Origin: Chloroflexi bacterium HGW-Chloroflexi-10
GTDB lineage: Bacteria > Chloroflexota > Anaerolineae > Anaerolineales > Anaerolineaceae
Direction of reading: 5' to 3'
Assembly (NCBI GenBank): GCA_002840755.1
Contig: PHBZ01000035.1
Location: forward strand, 1-64,000
Length of the DNA stretch: 64,000 nt
Shown: piece after piece, positions 17,028 to 25,185 of the stretch
How positions within the stretch are numbered: position 1 is the stretch's first letter
Layout of the letters: every line of letters starts with the position of its first letter
Translations under genes and position numbers: made by a program
The notes under the pieces: generated by a model
Database searches by the model: none
Told to the model about the DNA's origin: nothing
Seen by the model: only the letters and a program-made list of their open reading frames with translations

Positions 17028-17301
17028 GTTCTTCAATTTTTTTGCGGATCAGTGGTACTGAGATTTTACCGCCGCTGCTGATCAAAGCATCCTCCACAAA
17101 TACAATTGGCAATTGACTGTTGGGTGGAATCGGCGGGCAGTTTGGATCAAATAAATCGAAATATTGCACGCTTACATGATCACCGTATCGGACTCGCAAT
17201 TGACCAGCCACCCATTCAGTCACTTCGCGCCAGCTTTCTTTTAAGCCCTCTTTACAGGCAACCGGCGATCCGATAATTTTCACAAGAACAGTAGGGCCCA
17301 T
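17011..17301 (-). CDS. Small thioredoxin-fold-like protein of the ars cassette
   Basis: A protein of 96 aa. It has an alternating strand/helix plan (VLVKIIGS, helix WREVTEWVAGQLRVRYG, strand VSVQYFDLFD, cis-Pro-like LPIVFVEDALI) similar to thioredoxin-like proteins such as the DUF1462/YuzD type. Only a single Cys (VACKEG) sits at the active-site position, with another in DPNCPP. Function unknown. It lies 115 bases after arsA on the same strand and overlaps the end of the convergent radical SAM gene by 17 bases. AAGGA precedes ATG 17301 by 9 bases. Confidence 0.6.
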   Translation of the reverse strand: MGPTVLVKIIGSPVACKEGLKESWREVTEWVAGQLRVRYGDHVSVQYFDLFDPNCPPIPPNSQLPIVFVEDALISSGGKISVPLIRKKIEELKDTE

Positions 17302-17357
17302 CTGACTTTTCCTTTTGGTCTGGAATTTGTGCCCATCAAAGCAAGCAACCCTCCGGT

Positions 17358-17363
17358 ATTATA
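17358..17363 (-). promoter_or_regulatory. Candidate -10 element for the 96-aa protein gene
   Basis: A perfect TATAAT on the minus strand, 57 bases before the 17301 start; -35 weak. Confidence 0.3.
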
Positions 17364-17416
17364 GCGATTTTTGCTGAGCACGAACAATTCCACAAACTAA
17401 TTTCAAATATCCTTTA

Positions 17417-19276
17417 TCAAGTTTCAAAAACAAGATCATTCTCATAAATCTGCTCACCCAGTTCGGCCAGCATCTTCAGACCTTTGATTTCTTGCGGCAG
17501 CAGCGGAATCTGCGCAACCGGCAGGTGGAACCGTTCTGAAATTTCATTCAGGTATTTCTCTTGCATGGTGCGGCGGGCATGTGTAAAATCGCTGTCGGCT
17601 TGCTCCAAGGGGATAACCATATTGGCCACCACCAGCCCCGGATGAACTCCTACGCTGCTCAATTCGGTCGCAGCGCGGTAAGCCTCAATAATCGGAGTAG
17701 CTTCCGGATACATGACGAAGGCAAACGTGCTTTGTTCAGGATCACGCATCATCTCAATCACTTTCCCAAAGCGCTGCTTGGCTACATCATCCGCAGCCGA
17801 GGCATTCACTGAGGCGAAGATTTTGACGTCAATCTGTTTGCTCCAGTCCATCGGCAGTTCCAGCATGCGCAAGGTATGCCCCGTGGGCGCGGTGTCAAAA
17901 ACCACGGCTTGCCATTGGTCCTGCGATGCATATTCAATAAACTTGTCAAATGCGGCCATTTCTTCGGTGCAAGGTGAGTTAAGTTCTTCTTCCATCGTCG
18001 CGATGGCGCTCTCCGGACGGCCGCGCTGGCGGGCATCCTCGAGAATCCGCTCTTTGTAGGTTTCGGCTGCGGCTTTCGGGTCAATCTTAACCGCCCACAG
18101 ATTAGGCTGGCCGGGTACTGCAGCGATTTCGTCTCCCACCGGGCTGTCCAGTACATCGCCCAGGTGGGCGGCCGGATCGGTGGTTAAGAGCAGTGTTTTG
18201 TGCCCCTGACGTGCCAGCCATACGGCGGTAATGCAAGAAGCAATCGTCTTGCCCACCCCGCCTTTGCCGGCGAAGAACACCGTCCGGCGCTGACCGTTAG
18301 GTTGAATGCGCGCCCGGACATCTTCCAGGGGTGTCACCAGGGCAGCAAGCTGCGGTTGTACACTCTCCGCTACGAATGTGTTAGCCGCCGAATTTCCGTC
18401 AAAGAAAATCTTGGCTACCTGGCTCAGTCTTTTGACGCCCTTGATTTCTCCCGAAAGCAGGGTCATGCGCTGGGTCGGATAAGCCAGTTCGGTTTCGATC
18501 TGTTCCAGGTAGCGTGTCTGCATGGCTGCCCGGGCAGCAAAGAGCGCATTTTGCACGCCTTCAGGTGGAATAATGCTATTAACAATCAACCGGAAGTTAT
18601 GAATCTCCAATTTTCGCAGTTCGCTGATGGCACGGTTGGTTTCCTTGATCGAAATGGCTTCCGGGTGCAGAACGAAGATAAACGTGGTCTGATCAATCTC
18701 ACGCATAGCCGCCAGCGCCCGCTCGTACTTGTGTTTGGCATCCTGGATAGCCGCAGCCGGTCCAAGACAGGTTTGCCCGCTGCCTGCGCTGGCCGCGTCA
18801 ATCGATTGACTCCATTCAGCCGGTAGTTCCAGTAAACGGATCGTGTGTCCTGTTGGCGCCGTGTCAAAAATGACGGTATCAAAAACCTTCTCGTCATCGG
18901 TGGGTACTTCCAGAAAATCGGTAAACCGGTCAAAAGCAGCCACTTCAGCGGTGCAGGGACCACTCATCTGCTCTTCCATCACCTGTACAATTTGCGGTGG
19001 AAAAGCTGCCCGAATGGGTTCCATAGCGCGGTCAATGTATTCCTGGGTGGCTTTATCCGAATCAATTTCCATTGCCCAAAGGTTGGGTATACCCCCAATT
19101 GGAGTAACCTGGTGACCAATTTCCTGCTCAAATACGTCTGCCAGATTCGAGGCTGGATCGGTGGTGACAATAAGGGTTTTCTTGCCTTCTTCTGCCAGCC
19201 GAACTGCATGGGTGCAGGCCATTGAGGTTTTACCAACACCGCCTTTACCGGAGAAGAACATATACTGCGTTGTCAT
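17417..19276 (-). CDS. arsA: Arsenite-transporting ATPase ArsA, two ATPase halves
   Basis: A protein of 619 aa. The start is ATG 19276, 8 bases after GGGAG and one base after the arsD stop; an in-frame ATG at 19291 lies inside arsD. Two homologous halves each have a deviant Walker A (FSGKGGVGKTS near residue 10 and FAGKGGVGKTI near 335), TTDPA, and the DTAPTGHT switch typical of ArsA/GET3. Cysteines in MSGPCTAE, GQTCLGP and LNSPCTEE match the three-Cys metalloid site of enterobacterial ArsA. It should energise arsenite export with ACR3. It is co-transcribed with arsR and arsD. Confidence 0.95.
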   Translation of the reverse strand: MTTQYMFFSGKGGVGKTSMACTHAVRLAEEGKKTLIVTTDPASNLADVFEQEIGHQVTPIGGIPNLWAMEIDSDKATQEYIDRAMEPIRAAFPPQIVQVMEEQMSGPCTAEVAAFDRFTDFLEVPTDDEKVFDTVIFDTAPTGHTIRLLELPAEWSQSIDAASAGSGQTCLGPAAAIQDAKHKYERALAAMREIDQTTFIFVLHPEAISIKETNRAISELRKLEIHNFRLIVNSIIPPEGVQNALFAARAAMQTRYLEQIETELAYPTQRMTLLSGEIKGVKRLSQVAKIFFDGNSAANTFVAESVQPQLAALVTPLEDVRARIQPNGQRRTVFFAGKGGVGKTIASCITAVWLARQGHKTLLLTTDPAAHLGDVLDSPVGDEIAAVPGQPNLWAVKIDPKAAAETYKERILEDARQRGRPESAIATMEEELNSPCTEEMAAFDKFIEYASQDQWQAVVFDTAPTGHTLRMLELPMDWSKQIDVKIFASVNASAADDVAKQRFGKVIEMMRDPEQSTFAFVMYPEATPIIEAYRAATELSSVGVHPGLVVANMVIPLEQADSDFTHARRTMQEKYLNEISERFHLPVAQIPLLPQEIKGLKMLAELGEQIYENDLVFET

Positions 19277-19277
19277 C

Positions 19278-19640
19278 TTATTTGCTCCCATTCAGTTTTT
19301 CCCGGATTTCAGCCATACTCGGGTAACGTCCTTCAGCAATGATCTGGCCGTGAATTACCACAATAGGAAGCGCCGCCATTTGTTTCTCCCGTATCAATTT
19401 CATCACTTCGGCATTAGCAGTGAACGAACTGGGATGGCTGCTCATTTGATAGCGTTCAATGATATATCCATCCGCTTGCAAACCCGCAATCATCTCACTC
19501 ACATCCAATAATGTCTGATCAATCGTTGGGCCGCACATGCCTGTAGGACAGCACATCGGCGGGTCAAAAATTTCCACATCCGTCGCTGCCATCACTTTAA
19601 ATGGTTGGTTTTGTGAAGGGTTTTTCATGTTTTCTGACAT
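19278..19640 (-). CDS. arsD: Arsenic metallochaperone ArsD
   Basis: A protein of 120 aa. The diagnostic motif CCPTGMCGP (about 29-37) supplies the Cys pair and third Cys that bind As(III) and pass it to ArsA. The rest has the ArsD thioredoxin-like fold (ALPIVVIHGQIIAEGRYPS). AAGGAG lies 11 bases before ATG. The stop is one base from the arsA start, so translation is coupled. Confidence 0.95.
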   Translation of the reverse strand: MSENMKNPSQNQPFKVMAATDVEIFDPPMCCPTGMCGPTIDQTLLDVSEMIAGLQADGYIIERYQMSSHPSSFTANAEVMKLIREKQMAALPIVVIHGQIIAEGRYPSMAEIREKLNGSK

Positions 19641-19679
19641 AATAATTCAATCTCCTTTGAAGCATTTTGGTAAAAAATT

Positions 19680-20051
19680 TTATTTTTCCAGATTTAATAA
19701 ATCGGCATGGCGTTCCGCTGCTGTTTGGGGACCACAGGTCAGGCGGCGTGGTTGAATACGCTCTGCATTAAAAAAATCGCTAAAAACTTGTTTGAGTTCT
19801 TCCATCGCTGCCAGGTTAATCGAGTAATATATCCAGCGTGCATCATTCGGGTCCCTGACAGCATCCACAAGACCCGATTCACGTAACACTCCCAGGTGAT
19901 GCGAGGTCAGGTTAGGAGCCATTTGCAAAGCATCACCCAGTTCGCAATTGCACTGCACACCTTCAATGATTTTTTCCAGGAGTAATAAGCGCTTTGGCTC
20001 ATAAACAACCTTCAACCAACGTGCTAAATTAGAAAAACTTGATTGTTCCAT
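19680..20051 (-). CDS. arsR: ArsR-family metalloregulator (second of three)
   Basis: A protein of 123 aa. Winged helix with EPKRLLLLEKIIEG, VQCNCELGDALQMAPNLTSHHLGVLRESGLVDAVRD and ARWIYYSI. The metalloid-site candidate is CNCELG, a CxC like the first ArsR but in a different sequence background; a further Cys is in RRLTCGPQ. It is first in the arsR-arsD-arsA group. A palindrome over the promoter suggests autorepression. Confidence 0.88.
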   Translation of the reverse strand: MEQSSFSNLARWLKVVYEPKRLLLLEKIIEGVQCNCELGDALQMAPNLTSHHLGVLRESGLVDAVRDPNDARWIYYSINLAAMEELKQVFSDFFNAERIQPRRLTCGPQTAAERHADLLNLEK

Positions 20052-20069
20052 AATTATCCTTAATATTAG

Positions 20070-20085
20070 TTCAATACATATTGAA
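20070..20085. promoter_or_regulatory. ArsR operator for arsR-arsD-arsA
   Basis: A perfect palindrome, TTCAATA-CA-TATTGAA, overlaps the -10 end and the predicted transcription start, 18 bases before the arsR start. Confidence 0.75.
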
Positions 20086-20113
20086 TCATACTACTATATT
20101 TAAATTCTTTCAA
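20085..20113 (-). promoter_or_regulatory. Promoter of arsR-arsD-arsA
   Basis: On the minus strand, TTGAAA (20113-20108), 17-bp spacer, TATGAT (20090-20085). The predicted start is near 20078, inside the operator. Confidence 0.65.
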
Positions 20114-20199
20114 GAGGAGATTAATACAAACCCATATCAGGCTGCTCTATTAAAGTTGGGTTTTACTCTCTCATTATTTTTTAAACTACTATTATTTTA

Positions 20200-21387
20200 T
20201 TACGGACACCGGACAATGTCCTGCGCCCAGAGACAATCAGCGCAAGAAGGGTTGTATCCCCAGCAAGCCTCGTTTTTTGCTCGCAAGTCACAGGTATCCC
20301 GAAGATCACAATCCGCACATGAGGGGAAATGGAAAGCGCGAACTTCGCTGCGATAATGAACAAATTCCTCACTCATCCATATGTCAGCCAATGAGGCTTG
20401 ATTTACATTTCCAAACGTGAGCCGGCTCACCTGTTTTTCCACCCCGTCTACAGTAAAATATTGATAGCTATGCGATAAGGCATAACAGGGTGAAACACCG
20501 CCATCCCATCCGACAACGATAGCATAATCATTGACAAAGCGGCAGTGTTGTTCGGCACCATAATGCATGCGGGGAAGTTCCGTAACCCCCCATTTTACCC
20601 AGGCGCCAGGTTTAACCGGCCCTCCACTGATTTTAAATGGTGAAGCAGGTTCATACCCATATAATTTATCAGCGTTCATCTCACGCGTATACGGCAACAA
20701 ATTGGTAACAACTGTTCTAACCGCACCAAGTCGGGTTGAAAGCTCAGATAAACCTGGTAACTCTTCCTGGTTGCTCTTCATGGCCACAAATTCAATGCCA
20801 AGTGTAGGGTTTACCACGCCTAATTGTCGCTTGAGCGTATTCAACCGCTCAATATTTTCAAGTACTTCATTTAACTGTGCGCCGCGTATTCCAGCATAAG
20901 TTTCTGGTTTCAACCCATCAATTGAAACAACCACCTGATTAACCCCCAGGCGAATTAATTCCCTGCTTATTTTTTCATTGAGAAGCAAGCCGTTCGTCCC
21001 AATTGTCACGGATAATTTTAATTCTCGAAGTTTCTCAATCATGTTCAATATACGCGGGTGTGTCAACGGTTCTCCAAAACTGGTCAAAACAACCCGATCC
21101 AGAGCTGGGAAAGCACGAATGCTGTCCAGTATTTTGTTAAAAGTCTCTTCTTTCATATGAGCAATAGGATCTGCCCAGGAATGCCGAATACAGGTCTGGC
21201 AATTAAGATTGCAAACAGTGGTCACTTCTATATATATTTTTTTTGCATCCGGACGGCACGGATGAAAAATCAAATCCCCATCGCGTTCATCTAACCAATA
21301 ATCAGCAGATGGGTCAAGATTGCGCCGTTGCAAAAAATCTTCTGGAAGTTTGAATTGACCGAGATTGTTTAGGGAAAGTTTTGGCAT
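20200..21387 (-). CDS. Radical SAM/SPASM protein, paralogue of the 15774 product
   Basis: A protein of 395 aa. The first 45 residues are a strand-rich AbrB-like region (LPEDFLQRRNLDPSADYWL). The SAM cluster motif is CNLNCQTC (CX3CX2C), followed by SFGEPLTHP and GTNG. C-terminal Cys clusters are QHCRF, SPCYAL, CADCDLRDTC, and CADCLWAQDIVRCP. It shares with 15774 the phrases FVAMK, NLLPYT/NLLPHT, WDG..SPC and the CLWAQ ending, so the pair are paralogues flanking arsA-arsD. AAGGAT precedes ATG 21387. It has its own consensus promoter with a leader of about 205 nt. Function unknown; Fe-S radical enzyme by family. Confidence 0.8.
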   Translation of the reverse strand: MPKLSLNNLGQFKLPEDFLQRRNLDPSADYWLDERDGDLIFHPCRPDAKKIYIEVTTVCNLNCQTCIRHSWADPIAHMKEETFNKILDSIRAFPALDRVVLTSFGEPLTHPRILNMIEKLRELKLSVTIGTNGLLLNEKISRELIRLGVNQVVVSIDGLKPETYAGIRGAQLNEVLENIERLNTLKRQLGVVNPTLGIEFVAMKSNQEELPGLSELSTRLGAVRTVVTNLLPYTREMNADKLYGYEPASPFKISGGPVKPGAWVKWGVTELPRMHYGAEQHCRFVNDYAIVVGWDGGVSPCYALSHSYQYFTVDGVEKQVSRLTFGNVNQASLADIWMSEEFVHYRSEVRAFHFPSCADCDLRDTCDLRAKNEACWGYNPSCADCLWAQDIVRCP

Positions 21388-21599
21388 AAAAAGAATCCTT
21401 CATTTATAAAAACAAATCTGAGAGGTATTAATATTCTTGTAGCAGGCAATAATTCAACAAAAGCAAAGGTATGTTTTTAATATCGCGCATCATCATTTGT
21501 TTATTGGAAATTAATGGAGAATCGTTCCCTGATCAGATAATCACTTGTAGCAAATAAAATCGTTGCATTTTTTTTGATTTGCTGCATAACACCAATGGT

Positions 21600-21628
21600 A
21601 TTATATGGGTTTACAAATTTAATGTCAA
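21600..21628 (-). promoter_or_regulatory. Consensus promoter of second radical SAM gene
   Basis: Perfect TTGACA (21628-21623), 17-bp spacer, perfect TATAAT (21605-21600) on the minus strand. Confidence 0.8.
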
Positions 21629-21719
21629 TTTGTATTGAAACAATTCTTATTGAATCATTGAATTATATCTTTAAAAATTACTTTACAAAAAAGGTTATTG
21701 AATATATGCCAACCGTCTC

Positions 21720-21747
21720 TTGACACAGTAGTAAATTACACTATAAT
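21720..21747 (+). promoter_or_regulatory. Consensus promoter of third arsR
   Basis: Perfect TTGACA (21720-21725), 16-bp spacer, perfect TATAAT (21742-21747). Transcription should begin within a base or two of ATG 21755. Confidence 0.75.
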
Positions 21748-21754
21748 CACATTC

Positions 21755-22138
21755 ATGACATTGAATATGCTACGAAAAACACAAACAGATCTTCGGCCAT
21801 TGCAATTACAAACGCAGATTTTTAAAGTACTTACCCATCCTGCCCGTATTGCCATTCTTGAAATTTTACGGGAGCAAGAACATTGCGTTTGCCACATGGA
21901 AGCTCATTTAGGATTCCGGCAAGCATATATTTCTCAACAACTCTCTGTTCTGCGTGAAGCCGGATTAATTCAAGATCGTCGTGACGGTTGGAACATTTTT
22001 TACCGTGTTGTCAACCTTCAAATTTATGATGTTCTGGATGCTGTAAAAAAGCTCATCGGACAATCCGAAATAAATGAACATAAAACAAGTGTCATTTGTT
22101 CTTGCCCGCATTGCAGCGCGAAGACGGGTGAAGTGTGA
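21755..22138 (+). CDS. arsR: ArsR-family metalloregulator (third), probably leaderless
   Basis: A protein of 127 aa. Winged helix with LTHPARIAILEIL, EHCVCHMEAHLGFRQAYISQQLSVLREAGLI and DRRDGWNIFYRV. It has the same CVCH metalloid motif and a CSCPHC tail like the 14193 regulator. ATG 21755 is chosen because the -10 ends at 21747, so an upstream in-frame TTG (21698) would precede the transcript. No ribosome site exists, which fits a leaderless message. ATTCA-N6-TGAAT (21751-21766) surrounds the start codon and could be its operator. It heads a plus-strand group with the thioredoxin-like and permease genes. Confidence 0.85.
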   Translation: MTLNMLRKTQTDLRPLQLQTQIFKVLTHPARIAILEILREQEHCVCHMEAHLGFRQAYISQQLSVLREAGLIQDRRDGWNIFYRVVNLQIYDVLDAVKKLIGQSEINEHKTSVICSCPHCSAKTGEV

Positions 22139-22196
22139 CGGTACTCTTATTAAAAGTGAATATTGATAATATTTTGTATAAAGTCTAGGAGAAAAA

Positions 22197-22439
22197 ATGA
22201 TTACTATCAAAGTGCTTGGATCTGGCTGTGCCAACTGCAAACGACTGGAAGCCCTAACCCGTAAAGTCGTCGAAAAACATAAGATCGATGCTGAAATCCT
22301 CAAAGTAACCGATCACAATCAGATTATGGAATATCCTATCCTGGCTACCCCTGCCCTGGTCCTGGATGAAAAAGTTCTCAGTTCGGGCCGTATCCCCAGC
22401 GAAAGTGAAATCGAAAACTGGCTGCTGCCTATCCTTTAA
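22197..22439 (+). CDS. Small thioredoxin-family protein (redox-active disulfide protein)
   Basis: A protein of 80 aa with a GSGCANCKRLE active site (CxxC) and the cis-Pro segment ATPALVLDEKV. It matches the minimal thioredoxin/glutaredoxin-like proteins often found beside DUF318 permeases and arsenic genes. It probably supplies thiols to, or carries metalloid for, the adjacent permease (inference from context). AGGAG precedes ATG. A strong terminator separates it from the permease. Confidence 0.85.
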   Translation: MITIKVLGSGCANCKRLEALTRKVVEKHKIDAEILKVTDHNQIMEYPILATPALVLDEKVLSSGRIPSESEIENWLLPIL

Positions 22440-22448
22440 TCCATTTCT

Positions 22449-22483
22449 GCAGGGCATGCTGCTGTGTGCCCTGCATTTTTTTT
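22449..22483 (+). terminator. Rho-independent terminator
   Basis: An 8-bp perfect stem (22449-22456 with 22467-22474) followed by A and eight T residues, just after the thioredoxin-like gene. Confidence 0.8.
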
Positions 22484-22538
22484 GTATAAAACACATTCAT
22501 TGTTCTGAATATAAATTTTAAGAAAGCTGTCAAAATTT

Positions 22539-23870
22539 ATGGACTCAATCTTACAATATATTGGCACCCTGCTTTGGTCCGGTTGGACGGGTTTACTGGA
22601 CTACCTCGCCGCACATGTCCTTCTCTGTCTCGTTCCGGCATTTATCATCGCCGGGTTCATGAGCTCGATGATTCCCAAGGAAACCATTACCAAATACCTG
22701 GGCCCCAAAGCCTCCAAATGGGTCAGCTATCCGGCTTCTGCGTTTGGCGGGTTTATTCTGGCCGTTTGTTCCTGCACCATCCTGCCGCTTTTCGCCGGCA
22801 TCTGGAAACGCGGAGCGGGGTTAGGGCCGGCCATCACTTTTTTGTTCGTAGGCCCGGCCATTAATATTCTGGCAATCACCTATACCGGCGCAGCCATTGG
22901 CTTTGATATTGCCGCTGCACGTTTGATTCTTTCCATCGTCTTCGGTATTGTCATCGGTCTGATCATGGCCTGGATTTTCCGCAAGGAAGAAAAACAACGT
23001 TCAGCGGAAATGCAAAAAAACGGTGTCTTTGACCAGACAGCCCAGGTGAAACCGGCAATATGGGCCCTATTTTTGCTTATGGTGGCCGTTCTGATCGTTG
23101 GTACGTTACAAATCCCGTTGTTAACCAATGTTTATTTCAACATTCCCCTGCCGGTTGATCCGGCTCAGGGATTGATGCAGATGCTTTCATCCGTCAATTT
23201 ATCCTTACAGGGTGCTTTGCTCATCTTCATGCTGTTTGTTATCGGAATCCTGGCCTGGAAAGGCTTTGAAAATATTTTTGACGGCTTTACCGGTTGGACG
23301 TACGCCGCGATAGGCGCCATTGTGCTGACCATTCTGATCGCCGCGCCGCTGGAGCAGCCCGGCAGCACCCAGCTCGGAATCAACGGACGCTTTTTTGGTG
23401 AAATTATCTTCCTGGCCGCGGCCGGGTATACCGTAAAACGCTATTTCTCCCAGGACGAACTGACCGGCTGGATCTGGGAAACCTGGAAATTCGTCAAACA
23501 GATTTTCCCGCTGCTGATCGTGGGTGTCTTCGCAGCCGGAATCGTCCGGGTCATCATTCCGGAAACCTGGGTACGCACCATTGCCGGTCAGAACACCATC
23601 TTCGCCAATTTTGTTGGGGTAGTATTTGGTGTCTTTATGTACTTTCCCACCCTGGTGGAAGTGCCCATTGCTAAAATGTTCCTCGATCTGGGCATGGCCC
23701 GCGGCCCCCTGTTGGCCTATCTGCTCTCCGATCCGGAACTGTCACTGCAATCCATTCTGGTTCTCAACGGTGTCATGGGCAAAAAGAAAACAGCCATTTA
23801 TGTTTCCATCGTCGCCATATTCAGCACCCTGGCTGGCTACCTGTTTGGGCTGGTTCTTACCCTGCTCTAA
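22539..23870 (+). CDS. DUF318/ArsP-type permease
   Basis: A protein of 443 aa with about ten membrane helices in two halves joined by a charged loop (FRKEEKQRSAEMQ). The first half contains AVCSCTILPLFAGI and the second FVGVVFGVFMYFPTLVEVPIAK...GPLLAYLLS, both typical of UPF0718/DUF318 permeases that include the organoarsenical exporter ArsP. The CSC pair in helix 3 is like the Cys reported in ArsP. Cargo here may be arsenicals or another thiol-reactive compound. The regulatory and thioredoxin genes just upstream support a metalloid role. Confidence 0.82.
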   Translation: MDSILQYIGTLLWSGWTGLLDYLAAHVLLCLVPAFIIAGFMSSMIPKETITKYLGPKASKWVSYPASAFGGFILAVCSCTILPLFAGIWKRGAGLGPAITFLFVGPAINILAITYTGAAIGFDIAAARLILSIVFGIVIGLIMAWIFRKEEKQRSAEMQKNGVFDQTAQVKPAIWALFLLMVAVLIVGTLQIPLLTNVYFNIPLPVDPAQGLMQMLSSVNLSLQGALLIFMLFVIGILAWKGFENIFDGFTGWTYAAIGAIVLTILIAAPLEQPGSTQLGINGRFFGEIIFLAAAGYTVKRYFSQDELTGWIWETWKFVKQIFPLLIVGVFAAGIVRVIIPETWVRTIAGQNTIFANFVGVVFGVFMYFPTLVEVPIAKMFLDLGMARGPLLAYLLSDPELSLQSILVLNGVMGKKKTAIYVSIVAIFSTLAGYLFGLVLTLL

Positions 23871-23909
23871 ATGAAATGAAAGGAAATTGATATTGAAAGG
23901 CTATCTGAA

Positions 23910-24728
23910 ATGAAATTTCTTTCTGATTTACACTTTGCGATTATTGGCGCAGGAAATATCGGGCAAATGCTGCTGGAAAAATTGCTCACATTGCATGTGC
24001 CTGCTAACCAATTATCTGTATGTGATCTGGATGCTAATCGTGCTAAAACTTCAGCCGCTCTCGCAGGATGCAATGTCTTTGACCTCACGGATTTGGCAAG
24101 TTGTCAGGCTTCCATCTGGTTGTTAAGTGTCGGGCCTATGGCCACATTGCCGGTCCTACAAACTCTTTCGGTTCATTTAAAACCTGGTCATATCATTATC
24201 TCCTTTGCCGCAGCAGTACCAATCCGGGATCTTGAAGAAATCGTTCCAAAAGGCGTCAGTGTCATTCGTGTGATGCCAAATATGCCTTCGCTCATCGGAC
24301 AAGGAATGAACCCGCTTTGTTTTTCACCCCAAACTACTAAAGCAGCGCGTGAGATTTCGCTGGAATTACTGAAACAATTAGGTGAAACCGTTGAAGTGCG
24401 CGACGATCAGATGAACTGGTGCGTTGGTTTGAGCGGCGCAGCGATGCGCTCTATTCTTCCTGCTGTTGAAGGAATGATCCGGGCTGGAGTGGATGCAGGC
24501 TTGGGCCAGGAGGTTGCCCGGCTGGTGGCGGCCCAGGTCATGCTGGGAACAGCTGGTTTGGTAAAGCACTCCTCTCTCAGCCTGGAAGAAATCAAAAAAC
24601 TCACCCCTATGGCAACACTGGATGAAACCCGGGTAGAGCAATTATTTTATGATGCCGCTGTGGGTGCAAAAGAAAAAATCAATCAGTTGCAAGCAAAAAT
24701 TATTGGGGATGAAATAAATGCCTCCTGA
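23910..24728 (+). CDS. Pyrroline-5-carboxylate reductase-like protein
   Basis: A protein of 272 aa, usual ProC length. N-terminal Rossmann motif IIGAGNIGQ (about 11-19), VIRVMPNMPSLIGQGM in the middle, and the C-terminal dimer domain with CVGLSGAAMRSILPAVEGMIRAGVDAGL and MLGTAGLV (ProC usually: SGPAY...ALADAGV). It reduces P5C to proline with NAD(P)H in the family, but departures in the active-site loop (SGAAMRS for SGPAYV) and its place among redox and permease genes leave its substrate open. It overlaps the next gene by 11 bases. Confidence 0.75.
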   Translation: MKFLSDLHFAIIGAGNIGQMLLEKLLTLHVPANQLSVCDLDANRAKTSAALAGCNVFDLTDLASCQASIWLLSVGPMATLPVLQTLSVHLKPGHIIISFAAAVPIRDLEEIVPKGVSVIRVMPNMPSLIGQGMNPLCFSPQTTKAAREISLELLKQLGETVEVRDDQMNWCVGLSGAAMRSILPAVEGMIRAGVDAGLGQEVARLVAAQVMLGTAGLVKHSSLSLEEIKKLTPMATLDETRVEQLFYDAAVGAKEKINQLQAKIIGDEINAS

Positions 24729-25185
24729 AAAAAAGAAGACATCCCTCAAAGCCCAACTTCCCAAAATACTGATTCTTTTTGGAATTGTGCTGGCTGTTAT
24801 CGCTATCTCTATATTCAAGAACCAAAAAACGCAGCCCTTGCCGGCTGCCGGCGATACGCCTAATGAAACCGCTGAGGAACAACTGGACCGCCATCTCGAA
24901 GCCGGAGAACCGGTTTTTCTCTTTGCTCATTCAAATAGCTGCCAATCCTGTATTGATATGATGCTGATTGTTGATCAGGTTTACCCGGAATTTAAGAACC
25001 AGGTCGCCCTGGTGGATGTCGATGTTTACGATCCGGCAAACCAGGCCTTGCTGCAACGTGCCAGGGTGGCCTCTATCCCTACCCAAATATTTATCGATTC
25101 TGCCGGACAGGGAAAAATATCCATTGGTGTGATGGCCGCCGAACAATTAGAACAATTCTTAACTGAATTGGTAGAGGGTAACTGA
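24718..25185 (+). CDS. Membrane-anchored thioredoxin-like protein
   Basis: A protein of 155 aa. One N-terminal membrane helix (PKILILFGIVLAVIAISIF) places the thioredoxin domain outside the membrane. The active site is SNSCQSCIDMM (CxxC, about residue 79), and the cis-Pro loop is VASIPTQIFI. It probably exchanges electrons with the CcdA-like protein whose ATG overlaps its stop codon (TGATG). Confidence 0.82.
   Translation: MPPEKKKTSLKAQLPKILILFGIVLAVIAISIFKNQKTQPLPAAGDTPNETAEEQLDRHLEAGEPVFLFAHSNSCQSCIDMMLIVDQVYPEFKNQVALVDVDVYDPANQALLQRARVASIPTQIFIDSAGQGKISIGVMAAEQLEQFLTELVEGN

Larger units (their letters stand above)
21388..21754. other. Divergent AT-rich control region with repeated TATTGAA half-sites
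   Basis: TATTGAA occurs at 21633, 21648 and 21696, with ATTGAATT at 21657. The same half-site forms the operator at 20070. The boxes lie between the two divergent promoters and may bind the local ArsR proteins. No gene was found here. Confidence 0.55.
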
